The notes beneath the pieces were generated by a model. The model saw nothing but the letters and a program-made list of their open reading frames with translations, did not search any database and was not told where the DNA came from. A stretch of DNA of 64,000 nucleotides from contig NC_053045.1 of NCBI RefSeq assembly GCF_003473485.1, positions 50,510,494-50,574,493 of the forward strand, read 5' to 3'. The position numbers and the translations under genes were made by a program. Shown here piece by piece: positions 1 through 10,482 of the stretch (its first letter is position 1; each line of letters opens with the position of its first letter). Origin of the DNA: Medicago truncatula. Its lineage: Eukaryota > Streptophyta > Magnoliopsida > Fabales > Fabaceae.

Positions 1-103
1 TACTAGGCTACTCATGATGATCCTCATACTGATGTTGCTGATACGCATCAAACTGATATTGGTGAGGCTAAGGCTCCTGAAAATGATACGCATGATCCTG
101 CGC

Positions 104-369
104 CTACTCATCCTGATAATCCTGCTGATACCGTGTCGGGTTCACCGTCTGAGATGGACCCATCTGTGATGTTGACCCCCCTGCAGCATCAACTCTAGGA
201 AGTCTCGCGCCCCCACTTCTCCCTTGACCAACCATAGGAGGGTGTAATGCTTGTTTCTCCCTCCGTACACTACCAGTAGGGGCAGGCCTCCCTGCCCTAA
301 GTCTGTCACTCCTATCCTGAGGCAGCTCAGGCGGTCTCTGAGTCGTATTCCTCCGAGGCATATCTGCAC
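104..369 (-). pseudogene. Transposon-associated Arg/Pro-rich ORF, fragment
   Basis: A minus-strand frame starts at an ATG at 369 (an in-frame ATG lies further upstream at 433) and runs to a TAG at 104. The product is rich in Arg, Pro, Gly and Gln, beginning MPRRNTTQRPPEL and ending in a Gln/Tyr tail. Beyond the stop the same frame keeps a Gln/His/Tyr-rich character towards base 1, so the gene looks broken by stops and cut by the window edge. The style resembles N-terminal regions of plant-mobile-domain or Mutator-associated proteins that are multicopy in legumes. That assignment is from general resemblance only; no catalytic motif is visible. Upstream, 930-1080 carries repeated GC-rich words (GCGTGACTTAA-like), unlike the surrounding AT-rich DNA and consistent with a repetitive element. 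Confidence 0.35.
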
Positions 370-433
370 AACATTTCACAAAACACAAATTCAATGACAC
401 ATTTTCACACAGACATTGTGTCATTTCCAACAA

Positions 434-2407
434 TTCAACAACAACACTAAAATTTCAACAATGTCATTTCAATCCGTAAACTACCACATTGCTCTCAAAC
501 ATACTATAATCAACATTAACGAACCATATTCTAACTAATTTCATCATTAGCAATCCAAAAAACAACAAAAAAATCATTGAGACATTTTACCAAACACACA
601 GTGTGCAATTTTTAAACAACTAGGTAATCTAACAATTTGTAAACCCTAAACTACCACATTGTACTCTAAACAACATCTAAACAACAATTTCTAAGTTAAT
701 TCATCACTAACATGCAAGCAAAATTTATAAAAACCTAAAAATGTTAAATTTCTTCAAAAAAAAAAACTAAAATTTCTACAAATAAAATGCAATTAAGTAG
801 GGTAATCATCACTTACTTGATATTGTGGGAGAAATTGGCTTTGAATGCGCAAGAATGATGAAAATCGGATGTAGGGGAAAAAATTCGAAGTTGTGAAGTT
901 TAGGAAATGAGGGAAATGTGTTTTTGTTTTGCTGATATATGACTTAAGTAACGTTGTGTGAGTTAACTCACGCCGCGCTACTTAAGTCACGCATAAGATA
1001 CAACATGCGCAGGTTAAATCACGCAGCGTGACTTAACTTGCGCAGGGGTAATTTGAGCAATGCTACAGGGCGCGAGTATTTTGTGCTGGGGGAAGAGCAG
1101 AAATCTTTCACAATATAACCAGCCATAATTCATCAGATGAGGGGGAATTTTTTGAGAGCAATTTTATCTATATACTCTCCAAGAATCTGTGAGCAATTTT
1201 TACACCATTTTTTATAGAAAAAGTTATTTTTTTAAAGTTTCAATGCATTGAATGCACCATTTCTAAGATAAAATTTCTTCCTTAGTCTTCTTAAGGAGTG
1301 TCCGTAGGATCCTTGTTAGCATTTCCTTTTTTAATATTAATCTTACTTCTTTTTGATGTTTTTTTTTTTGTGTATGGGTTTCAAACCTTAGACTTTAAAT
1401 ATACTAGCGTCCAAAAGGGCACTTTCGTGCTCGTCTGTCCGCTTTTTCTACTGCGCTAAAGTACTTATACATATTTTACTATGTTTAGTTGTATAAATTA
1501 ATAAGTAGTATGTATACACAAATATATTTTATTTTACTCTCGTGCCAATCAGTTCGTTTTTTTATATATGCTAACGTTTGCATATATTTGAAGAGTTAAA
1601 TGGTAATGCAATGGATATTTGTGTACCAAAGTGGTTCCACATAACAAAGAGAATTGAAAATCAGATGATCATACTCACAAATGTGTGTTTGCAATTCATT
1701 TGTGATTTGGCAGGGGTAACATCTCAATACAGGTCCTTAAGACATAACAACAGACAACACTTTTAACATGTTGTATAACTTTTTGTCTTGTACGATATTT
1801 GGTAGGCAAAATGTTATTTGTCTTCATAAGCATTGTCATTCAACTTCTTCTTCTTCTTGAGGTTCTTCACAAAAAGCACAGAGAAAATGAGTGTTCTTGT
1901 CATACACTCACTGCCAATCATCCCCTTCCATCATGGAGTTAGGTGTTATGCTGCAGCCACTAAATGCTATGGAAACCATTGGCTCTGGTATGGCATATGG
2001 AGCCTCCTTATATCATCCTCCATTCATCTTTGGCACGCTGCTCTTTATTTCCTTGTTGCACATGTGTACCCTCTCCATGTAGTAACAACGTTTGTTATGT
2101 TGTACCCATATTCAATATCACTTCAAAATAAGATTTAAAACTGTGCAATCAACTATCAACAACATAAACAAAGGAAAAAATTAAGAAACCAACGAAAAAT
2201 TTTGAGACACCCCTAGAGAAAACACAAAATAAATTGAAAAAATATTTAAAGAAAACATAGCTCTTAACAGATTATTGAGAAAAAAAACAAATTTAACTTT
2301 GGACTTGGATGACTATTAACTTTGTCATCAACTCCACCCTTATATATTATAAAAGATACATACAGATTGAGTTAATATAAAAGGGAATGCTTATGAGGGG
2401 CTTTCCT
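434..2407. other. Intergenic, no supported gene
   Basis: AT-rich spacer. Open frames here (for example at 1578-1766 and 1833-2138) have no recognisable domain, no supporting splice pattern and low-complexity composition. A GC-rich patch with repeated GCGTGACTTAA-type words lies at about 930-1080, and poly-A/T runs are frequent. Confidence 0.5.
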
Positions 2408-2878
2408 TCAAACATTACTATCATTTTCCGTGTGTTTCTGCAGCTTAGAACTGGTCATATGTCTACCATTTTGATCCTGTTGTACAGGACCTCTATTTCT
2501 TGAATAATAAGATGTATTTACTGGTTTTCTGTTGACACTGATGTTTTTTGAGGTTTTTTCATAAAGTGGCAAAGACTCCTTTAAGCCGGTGTCAGAACTC
2601 ACCAAATGACTTCTTAAGGAGCTGTGATTTCTCTCATTATAAACATATAAACTGTCTTGAGTTCCCTCAGAATCATTGTTAAAATAGAAAGTCAGACTAA
2701 GTTCTTGATCACCAAGTGATAATTCTGGTTCACTCCAGCCTGGATCTTCACTGCATGTGTCAGTACAAACTCTACCCTCTCTTTTTATTTCTTTCTCCAT
2801 CACTTTACCATCTTCGGAATATCGGTCCTCTTCATCTGGATTCTGAATTTTAACCACATCAGGAATCAGGTCATTTCT
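2408..2878 (-). pseudogene. Unrecognised exon-like ORF fragment
   Basis: A 157-codon open stretch on the minus strand ends in TGA at 2408. At its upstream end a good acceptor (pyrimidine-poor but ending TCGCAG) sits just before the codons for NDLIPDVV, so this looks like a terminal exon rather than a free-standing gene; the ORF's own ATG at 2905 lies in what would be intron. The protein is acidic and polar, Ser/Asn/Asp-rich, with no membrane segment and no motif I recognise. No companion exon is obvious upstream: the region to the right is occupied by a replication factor C fragment on the opposite strand. It may be a captured or duplicated exon. Confidence 0.35.
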
Positions 2879-3559
2879 GCGATTATGAAAAATCAAAGTC
2901 CACATCAGTTACGTTATATGTTGAACTCCCTAACAAATAAACAATTTCCCCAGTAAATTCTATTCAGGGGAAATAAGCATGACATCTGGAGCACAACAAG
3001 CTTTGAGAAGGACAATGGAGATATATTCTAATTCTACCCATTTCGCGCTTGCTTCCAATACATCTTCTAAGATTATTGAGCCAATTCAGAGTAGGTGTGC
3101 CATTGTGCGATTTTCACGATTGTCTGATCAAGAGATACTCGGTCGTCTTATGGTTGTGGTTCAAGCTGAGAAGGTACCTCAACTTTCTATTCTGTGTTGA
3201 ATTACGAAGTATTCATGTCTGTTTGAGGAATATATGTGTAAACATCATTCTTAATTATTCTATCATCTGTCTTTGTTGAAAATGTGTCGTGTCTTAACAT
3301 ATTAAGTGTTTTATTATCTGTCTTTGTTGGGAATTATTCATGCTTTGATACCCAAAGGGGTTGCTCTTAATTGGAAGAAAAACCATCTGTAATTTTTATT
3401 CCTGGCGTCTCAAAATTTGATACTGCCTCTTAGCCTTCATAATATAACTAGTGACTCAAAAGTTATCATCTTCCCTCTTCACTATCACACACAATATAAC
3501 TAGTGATATAGAGACAGTAAAGACAGTTTTGCATAATATAGAAATCATGGGATTTCTGC

Positions 3560-3735
3560 ATGCTATATACCGTTTGATACTTTTGAATAGTTGGTTAGAA
3601 TTACCTTTGTCAAGAATTTAGGTATGGTACATATAGTGTAACACAATATGTACCATACTTTTGAATAGTTGGTTAGAATTACCTTTGTCCACTCTGTTAA
3701 TAGCTTTAGGTATGGTACATATTGTGTTATATTAG
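3560..3735. repeat. Direct and inverted short duplications in the RFC fragment intron
   Basis: The phrase beginning ACTTTTGAATAGTTGGTTAG occurs twice (near 3571 and 3656), each followed by a GGTATGGTACATAT unit. Between them lies an inverted copy ATATGTACCATAC. This is a local duplication within the spacer between the two RFC exon remnants. Confidence 0.6.
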
Positions 3736-4084
3736 TATAGCGCCTCAGTGGAAGAATATAAAGTTTATGTTTGTATTAATACCTTTATGTTTAACTTTTT
3801 CCCATTTGCTGCATTATGTGTCTATTATATAGAAGGGCGCTTGAGAAGTGTGACAACTTAGCAGTTCTATTGCTTTCTTCGAACTGCAAAACAAAATCTT
3901 TTTCTTTTTTTATCCCCAAAAATATTTTTGTATTAAGCAATATAAAGGATAAAGGACTTCAGAAATGCCATTAGTTGGACTTTAGCTTGTTCCGTATTTT
4001 AGGAAGATATGTGATATATTGATCTGAAAATTATTGAATTGAAGGTGAGACTGGATATCTATAGTTTTCCCATGGCCATAAATC

Positions 4085-4259
4085 CGACGGAGGGAGGGGG
4101 GAGGGAGGGAGGGAGGGAGGGAGAGAGAGAGGGCTTGTGGATTCTGTGGTAGGGAGGGTAGATTAGATGTAGGAGAGTCATATCACTAGAGGTTGAGGAA
4201 TACCTAAAAAAACTACAAGAGAAACTATTAAGAAAGATCGGATAGAAATATGGTATTTG
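4085..4259 (+). mobile_element. LINE reverse-transcriptase 3' relic with (GGGA)n/(GA)n tract
   Basis: A purine microsatellite (GGGA repeats then GA repeats, 4085-4130) runs into a degenerate frame reading RRxVDSVVxRVD...ITRGxGxPKKTxRETIKKD. This is the conserved tail of plant L1-type LINE polyproteins. It stops right where RFC exon B begins (4260). A second, better preserved copy of the same relic is in PIG-U intron 3 (about 56640-56970). Confidence 0.55.
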
Positions 4260-4415
4260 AAGAATATGGTGCGTAATGTGATTGAAGGGAATTTCGATGA
4301 GGCTTGTTCTGGGCTCAAGCAATTGTATGACTTGGGATATTCCCCCACAGATATCATCACCACAATTTTTCATATCATCACCACACTTGTTCGCGACACT
4401 GCTAAAGCTGCATGA

Positions 4416-5283
4416 GTAGGTCCTAAGTGCAACTGATACACATCATTACTTTTTCTGGTTTTATGGTAGTGAGAATGTTGTACTGATGAAACATGTAGAT
4501 TTTAAATTCTGATTTCCATATGTTTACTGATACATTAATGCTTCAACTTATATAAATATGTTATGTTTAGCTTGGTTCAATATCACTGTTCCTATATTAT
4601 TTGGTATAGCATTCTAATTTATAAGGAATCAAGTATCACTTCAAAAGACATCCACTTCTGACGACCAATACATGATTGTGAAAGTAACATACTGGGAGAC
4701 GAGTTATACTTATATTCATCCCTAACTCAACTCTGAATCTTGAAGGTCATTCTTTTGATCCTATTTGGAACAAGAAGACTATTTAAGACGAGCTCAGATA
4801 GTCAGGTTGCTCTGAATCTGAAGGACAACTGAAATCATTATAAAGTGATCATTAAATTATTCCTAGAAGATAGAAGCGAAAGATTGATATTTTTTTTTTT
4901 AGTATATTATCATGTACTTATACTAACCTTACTTAAATTATTATTATTTTTGACAAGACCCTTACTTAAATTTTGTTTGGATCAATTTTTTTTCATACTG
5001 TTTGTACTTAAAATAACATTTTTTTTATTCCATCACAAAAGTTCTGATATTACTTGATGAGATAAACATACAAATTACTTATGTCGTCATAAATTAAATT
5101 ATCTCTCTGTTACTTAATTTTATTCTTTTAAGTAACCATCATTATCTTCTTTAACAAACACTATATGCTTTATAAATTTGAATTACACCCAATTATTATA
5201 AAATACACATTTATTTATGGCTTATATATGCTTTTGGTCTCTGCCATTTAAGCAGAATTTTAGCATTTTATTTAGGTTGGAAT
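4416..5283. other. Intergenic, nothing recognised
   Basis: AT-rich spacer between the RFC fragment and the palindromic-ended element. The open frame at 4845-5057 is Phe/Leu/Ile-rich low-complexity sequence from T-rich DNA and is not considered a gene. Confidence 0.5.
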
Positions 5284-8200
5284 TGATAAAAGTTTAAGGG
5301 TTTAGCCATGGATCACTAGATACAGATTATAGCATATCATCACAAGTAATTAACAAAAGAATAAGAAATTGTGTACCTTGTATGTTTAGGTTCATGAAGG
5401 ATAACTGTCAGAAGGATGAGAGTGAGAGGGATGACTACCCTCATTCGTTTAGCACCAGAATGTTCATAATAGTTTAACCGTCTGATGGGATGACGTTTAA
5501 ATAGTTAAACAGCTGAGGGCAGGGACCTCTCATTGGGCTTAGCTAAATGGTCCAACTCATCACGGTCCATTTAAAAAGAATAGCCCAATCAGACATATTC
5601 ATCAACTAATTAATGCTTAACGCAATAGACCATAATTTATATTATGACATCAACTTATAATAATTGATTATTGTCAATCCATAATTGATTAATTAAATAA
5701 TTAATCCAACAATACTCAATTACTAAAAGAATAAAAATTCGGTTGTCATAAAGAATAAACAATTTAAAATTTAAAATTATATGTATGGTCAAAGCACTAA
5801 TCATTCAATAGAGAAGTAAGCTTTAATGCTCCAGAAATTGAATCCGATAGGGAAAACAAATCATACAGATCAAAGACTTACTTTTCTAACAAATGATGAA
5901 TTTATAGTGACACACTTGAATTGAAAAAGAATGTGTCATCAAAGAATGGCCCAAACATTTTAAAAATGCTATAACAAACTCCCACTAACCCAAAATATCA
6001 TAGACTTAATGAAATCATTATGAGTTACAATACTCATTTATATAAGTTTGTGGTTAGTGGTTCTGCCAATGAGTTTTCAATTCCATAAAAGTCATATATC
6101 CACATAGGTATAAGAATAGTAATTACTTATAGGGATAGCCTATAAAAAAAAAGTAATTACATTTAGTCCAAATCAATAAATGTTTTTTAACATTCAATTA
6201 ATCCAAGTTTTAGCAAAACATGTGACTATGAAAATCCATAAGAAAATAGGAAATTCAAGAATCTCCGAAATGAATCAACATAGACACTTAGTTTAAAGAA
6301 AATAAATATGGATTAATGTGGCCACTAGAATGTATGAACAAACATTTATGATTAGTTTATAAGTTTTTCAAGAACACAATATCATACTCGATAGGAGTAT
6401 TGATATTATACATTGTACTTATTATTTATTACCTCATAAAATGTGGAATGTTGGTAAAAGAGAAACACAGTATTTATTTGCATGCTAAGAGGTTATTGTG
6501 CATATTCCAACAAAATTGACTAAAACATCCAATTATGATGCTTATTAAGATAAAAGAATTTTAATATATATCTCAATATATTAGAATTGGACTAAAGTTT
6601 AAAGTCTCTTAGGCTATGCCATATTTTATAGTGTGCACAAGGGTATATGGCAATGATGAGAATAATATTGTGTACACATTTCTCTTGATCTCACATATAT
6701 ATATATATAAACAAGAGTGAGATTTCTCATTTGAGCTCATAATATATAGTGTTGTGTACACACTCCCACTGATCCCACATATATATAAACAAGAGTAAGT
6801 GGGATTCTCATTAGTGATCATTGATATAAAAATGTTATAATAATGTAATATTCAACAGTGGAATACTTAATTATTAGTGCTAGATTATAACATAAGTGGT
6901 TATGTAACTTTAACTAGTAGAGTTTCATGAACTCAACTACATATTTTGTTCATGAGTATAGCAGAATTATTAACACAGGTGGTAACTTAATGATAGTATG
7001 AAACTCATTGAATATATGATTTATCAATGGCAGATATTATCAAGAATTGAGTTTCTTAGTTAACCACATATTCTGCATTTAGATTTAAGAAGAATGTAAA
7101 TTTTCATTTAAGAATTTTATAACACAAGATCTCCTTTCACAATTAAAATTCCAAAGAATTTTATAAATATAGTAACCTTTATATGACAGAGTATGATGAT
7201 TATATAAAAGGTTTATCATCATATGGGTGAGATAAGTCTCTAATATTATAAAATAGGATAGGAGACTCTATTCACAATTGTAGTAACTCACTCAAAACTC
7301 AAATGCTACAATTATAATTACACACATTTGAGAAAAGATTAGGCTACACGCAGCGGAAATGCACGAGACTTATATTTTATTATTATTGAGGATATAAGAG
7401 AAAATAGTCATAAGCTTCCATAAGTATTAAATAATAGCAATAATATAAAATAAGTCAAAATATAGTAAAATGGTAAAATTTAATATCCCATATATACCAT
7501 TTATAATTATTTAGAATAATGGTATAAATATTTTTTTTTCTTTCTCAATAGAGTAGTTAAGAACTTTGTGATTTTGACATATTGCTTTTACAAAATAATT
7601 TTATAATAATATAAAAGGATATGGAAGTGTATAATAGTTTATGAGAAAAGAATATAACTAATATCCTCAATATAAGTCTCTACAATAATTTTATATCTAG
7701 AGTTATGAAACAAATAAATATATTTGTTTATGAGATATAGTTAATTGACATGTAGAATTTTCCTCGCTTGTTGAAGAATTATATGTTCTCCACTTAGTGG
7801 AGAATAATAGTTAAACTAATAAGGTATTTTTCTTACCCACAAAAGGATGATATGTTAAGTAATGTCATACCCATACGGTATGTCCATCACGTTACACAAT
7901 ACATAGCAAGGATTCTCCCACTTGATAGAGAATAGACAATGATAGTTAAATTAAAAAGTTTGAAAGATATTTTAAATAAAATATTCAACTACTTCTCTAT
8001 CACAAAATGATGTGTTAAGTAACGTCACACCGATAGGGTATGTCCGTCACTCATATAACTAAGGGATAGTAGCAATCCAAAATATTTGTATATATAAAAA
8101 ATCACATTTAGGTAGAATTTTAATTCAAAATATAATAATATTGGATTGCAAAATTTATACAATTTTTTACATGTCTTTTAATAGAGTAACTTACTTATTG

Positions 8201-8749
8201 TATGTTACTCATATAATTATATGTATGTTACTCATAGAATTACAAAGAACACAATCCAACAAAACAAAACACAAAAAGATTGGCTTAAATCATATATATT
8301 GGTATTCACGTTCATGTAGGTACAATTGGAATTCACACAAAGTTCATATATACACAATTCAATCTATCGAAAAAATTAAGGGTTTGTGTGAATTATGAAT
8401 TAATAACAGCCATCATAATTGAACGTGAGTTCATTGAGTTTACGTAAACATTCGTACACTTTGCCAAACAAGTATTTGATCATCAGAATCATAAGAGCCA
8501 TAAAATGTATCTAATTGGCTCTGATACCAATTGATAAAAGTTTAAGGGTTTAGCCATGGATCACTAGATACAGATTATAGCATATCACGAATGAGGGTAT
8601 TCATCCCTCTCACTCTCATCCTTCTGACAGTTATCCTTCATGAACCTAAACATACAAGGTACACAATTTCTTATTCCTTTATTAATTACTACTGATGATA
8701 TGCTATAATCTGTATCTAGTGATCCATGGCAACCCTTAAACTTTTATCA
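5284..8749 (-). mobile_element. Non-coding LTR-like element with inverted, palindromic ends
   Basis: The element is bounded by TGATAAAAGTTTAAGGG at 5284 and its reverse complement ending in CTTTTATCA at 8749. At the right, 8532-8749 behaves as a 218-bp LTR in minus orientation: it has TG...CA ends, and directly inside it the minus strand reads TGGTATCAGAGCC (8529-8517), the primer-binding site complementary to initiator tRNA-Met used by many plant copia elements. Unusually this LTR's own two ends are about 55-bp inverted copies of each other. The left end (5284-5447) contains one arm plus the LTR middle but in opposite orientation, and lacks the second arm. The 3-kb interior is AT-rich with no coding frame and holds internal direct repeats (6668-6745 against 6753-6825; 7784-7900 against 7900-8055). 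Flanks GGAAT and GGGAT could be a decayed 5-bp target duplication. A LARD/TRIM-like non-autonomous retroelement is the likeliest class; a foldback DNA element is the alternative. Confidence 0.6.
8532..8749 (-). repeat. Palindromic 218-bp LTR-like repeat
   Basis: The outer and inner arms (about 8532-8586 and 8695-8749) are reverse complements except for a TTTAGCC/TTGCC difference. The inner arm is identical to the first 55 bp of the element's left end at 5284, suggesting gene conversion. The middle contains the inverted copy of 5341-5447. Confidence 0.7.
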
Positions 8750-9197
8750 GGGATTAATTTGCATTTCTCCTCTACGTTCTTCAAAATAGAAATGAGAACA
8801 CGATAAAATAAAATGTGGATCATGCTAACAAGTGTCCTAAGACACTGTTTAAAGAATCTAAAAATAAAAAAATCGTCTTTAAAATAAAAGTCAAATACTT
8901 GAATAGAACTCATGTTTTTCAACCGAGAGCAAACGAGATTTCTCTGCAATCGTTCTTTCTCATTTGTCCGAGTCTCATTCATCCCTAATTCACTTTCATT
9001 CACTTCTCTCTAATCGTGTTGTCTGAGACTCATTCCTCACTTTCTGACATGTATTTCTCTTTCTTTCTCCTCTACCCTAATTTATTATTTTCATTCATTC
9101 TATCTGTTCTCATTCACTCTTTTAATTGGTAAACCCTAATTTTGTCTGTTTTCCCCTTTTTACATCACACTAATTTTTTTAAATTTTTTGAAGAGAT
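8750..9197. other. Spacer with a pyrimidine-rich leader-like stretch
   Basis: Part of 8800-8900 matches the left end of the GCTAACTAGTGTCC MITE family seen at about 32984 and 38410. From 8930 to 9190 the sequence is CT-rich (TTTCTCTTTCTTTCTCC and similar), like a plant 5' leader in front of the stomatin-like frame that starts at 9198. Confidence 0.4.
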
Positions 9198-9807
9198 ATG
9201 GCATTTTTTAGGTCAGCAGGGCAATCAATTGCCACTAGAATTAAACTTGGTTTTAAGAATTGTGAAAAGAGGAAAGTCTTGGCTATGGCTAGAATCATGA
9301 AGAGTTATGAAAAGAGTAAAGTCACGGCTATGACCAGAATTAACCAGTTCCATGAGTTCGTATTACAAAATCTTCAAATTAGGCCTAGGTTGGTGCTAGA
9401 AAGGCAAGCATTGTTGATATCAAGGTATGGTCAATTTAAAGAATGTTTGGGTACCGGCCTTCACTTCACGGTCCCTTTAGTGGACCGTGTTATGAAAACG
9501 ATTTCGATGGAAGAACAGTACATTACTATAGTTAATCAGTTGGTGCTTAGTGACGACAATGTAGAGATTACACTACACACCAAATTTTCTCTTTAAGGTA
9601 ACTAACTATATCTTCACATACTTCAATTTCTATAAATACATACTTAATGTTTAATAAATTGAATTTTTTACACAGATACTAAATCCAGAAAAAGCTGCAT
9701 TTGAAGTTGAGGACTACCACCAGGCAACCATTGAACTGGTTCATAAGGCTTTAAGTGATAAATATAATACTTTGAAGTTGATTGATGGAACAAATACTTA
9801 ACAAGGT
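9198..9807 (+). pseudogene. Stomatin/SPFH (band 7)-like gene fragment, forward arm
   Basis: Exon 1 (9198-9596) encodes 133 residues ending GLHFTVPLVDRVMKTISMEE...DNVEITLHTKFSL and meets a GT donor (AAG|GTAACT). A CACAG acceptor at about 9676 opens exon 2, which reads ILNPEKAAFEVEDYHQATIELVHKALSDKYNTLKLIDG and stops at TAA about 40 codons later. The segment VLERxALLISRYGQFKECLGxGLHFTVPLVDR matches the start of the SPFH domain of stomatin-like proteins (VIERFGKY...PGIHFLIPFVDRI in the known family). The product would be about 175 aa, against 400 or so for plant mitochondrial stomatin-like proteins, and lacks the rest of the SPFH core and C-terminus. It may be expressed, since a CT-rich leader precedes it, but it is truncated. 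It forms one arm of an inverted repeat with 9957-10482. Confidence 0.6.
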
Positions 9808-9956
9808 GAATACTTATATTATATATGAACAAATAGTTAACAAGGTGAATATTAATAAGAACTATATTATATATGAACAAAGACTTAACAAGGTGATTAT
9901 TAATAAGAACAATTATATTATATATGAACAAATTCTTAACAACTATATTATCTCAT
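9784..9956. repeat. Tandem repeat in the hairpin loop
   Basis: Four imperfect copies of an approximately 48-bp unit containing TTATATTATATATGAACAAA and CTTAACAAGGTGA(A/T)TA lie between the two stomatin-like arms. Confidence 0.75.
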
Positions 9957-10482
9957 TCCATCAATCAACTTCAAAGTATTATATTTATCACTTAAAGCCT
10001 TCTGAATCAGTTCAATGGTTGCCTGGTGGTAGTCCTCAACTTCAAATGCTGCCTTTTCTAGATTTAGTACCTCTGTAAAAAATTCAATTTATTAACCATT
10101 AAGTATGTGTTTATAGAAATTGAAGTATATGAAGATATAGTTAGTTACCTTAAGAGAAAATTTGGTGTGTATTGTAATCTCTACATTGTCGTCACTAAGA
10201 ACCAACTGATCAGCTATAGTAATGTACTATTTTTACATCGAAATCGTTTTCATAACACGGTCCACTAAAGGGACCGTGAAGTGAAGGCTGGTACCCAAAC
10301 ATTCTTTAAATTGACCATACCTTGATATTAACAATGCTTGCCTTTCTAGCACCAATCTAGGCATAATTTGAAGATTTTGTAATTCGAACTCATGGGACTG
10401 GTTAATTCTGGTTATAGTCGTGAATTTACTCTTTTCATAACTCTTCATGATTCTAGCCATAGCCAAGACTTTCCTCTTTTCA
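9957..10482 (-). pseudogene. Stomatin/SPFH-like fragment, reverse arm, fused downstream of FAR1
   Basis: The minus-strand frame reads EKRKVLAMARIMKSYEKSKFTTITRIN...VLERQALLISRYGQFKECLGTSLHFTVPLVDRVMKTISM and then stops (TAA, TAG). Apart from the stops it matches the forward arm. Upstream on the same strand and in the same frame is a FAR1-type domain (next entry), so the join GFTR|SEKRK marks a chimeric junction. It is not expected to make a working stomatin. Confidence 0.65.

Larger units (their letters stand above)
2972..4415 (+). pseudogene. Replication factor C small subunit (RFC2/RFC4 type), truncated gene fragment
   Basis: Two exon remnants of a clamp-loader AAA+ subunit. Exon A (about 2979-3173) encodes [17 protein letters not shown], the sensor-1 segment (ALASNTSS) and the SRC arginine-finger motif in [13 protein letters not shown], and ends at a GT donor after QAEK. 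Exon B (4260-4415) encodes NMVRNVIEGNFDEACSGLKQLYDLGYSP then jumps to LVRDTAKAA and TGA. In an intact subunit these two parts of exon B are separated by about 40 residues, so an internal deletion has joined them. The N-terminal Walker A/B part, the exons between A and B, and much of the C-terminal collar are missing. In the intact family the protein loads PCNA at primer-template junctions. Here no functional clamp loader can be made; a non-autonomous fragment is the best reading. The residues visible are closely conserved, so the copy is probably young. Confidence 0.8.
9262..10482. repeat. Inverted repeat of a stomatin-like fragment (about 525-bp arms, 167-bp loop)
   Basis: Arm 1 is 9262-9789 and arm 2 is 9957-10482 in reverse complement, including the intron between the two exons. 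Divergence is low, with scattered substitutions; arm 2 has acquired stops after KTISM. The retained intron shows the duplication was at DNA level. Transcription through this locus would give a long hairpin RNA. Confidence 0.85.

Noticed and set aside
1833..2138. 101-codon plus-strand ORF
   Set aside because: T-rich, overlapping another frame of similar length (1891-2082), no recognised family, no splice or promoter support.
4081..4135. GGGA/GA tract as a G-quadruplex or promoter element
   Set aside because: It is a simple microsatellite at the edge of a LINE relic, with no gene starting nearby.
8517..8529. TGGTATCAGAGCC as a tRNA gene piece
   Set aside because: Only 13 bp match and they lie next to an LTR-like end, so a primer-binding site is the better explanation.
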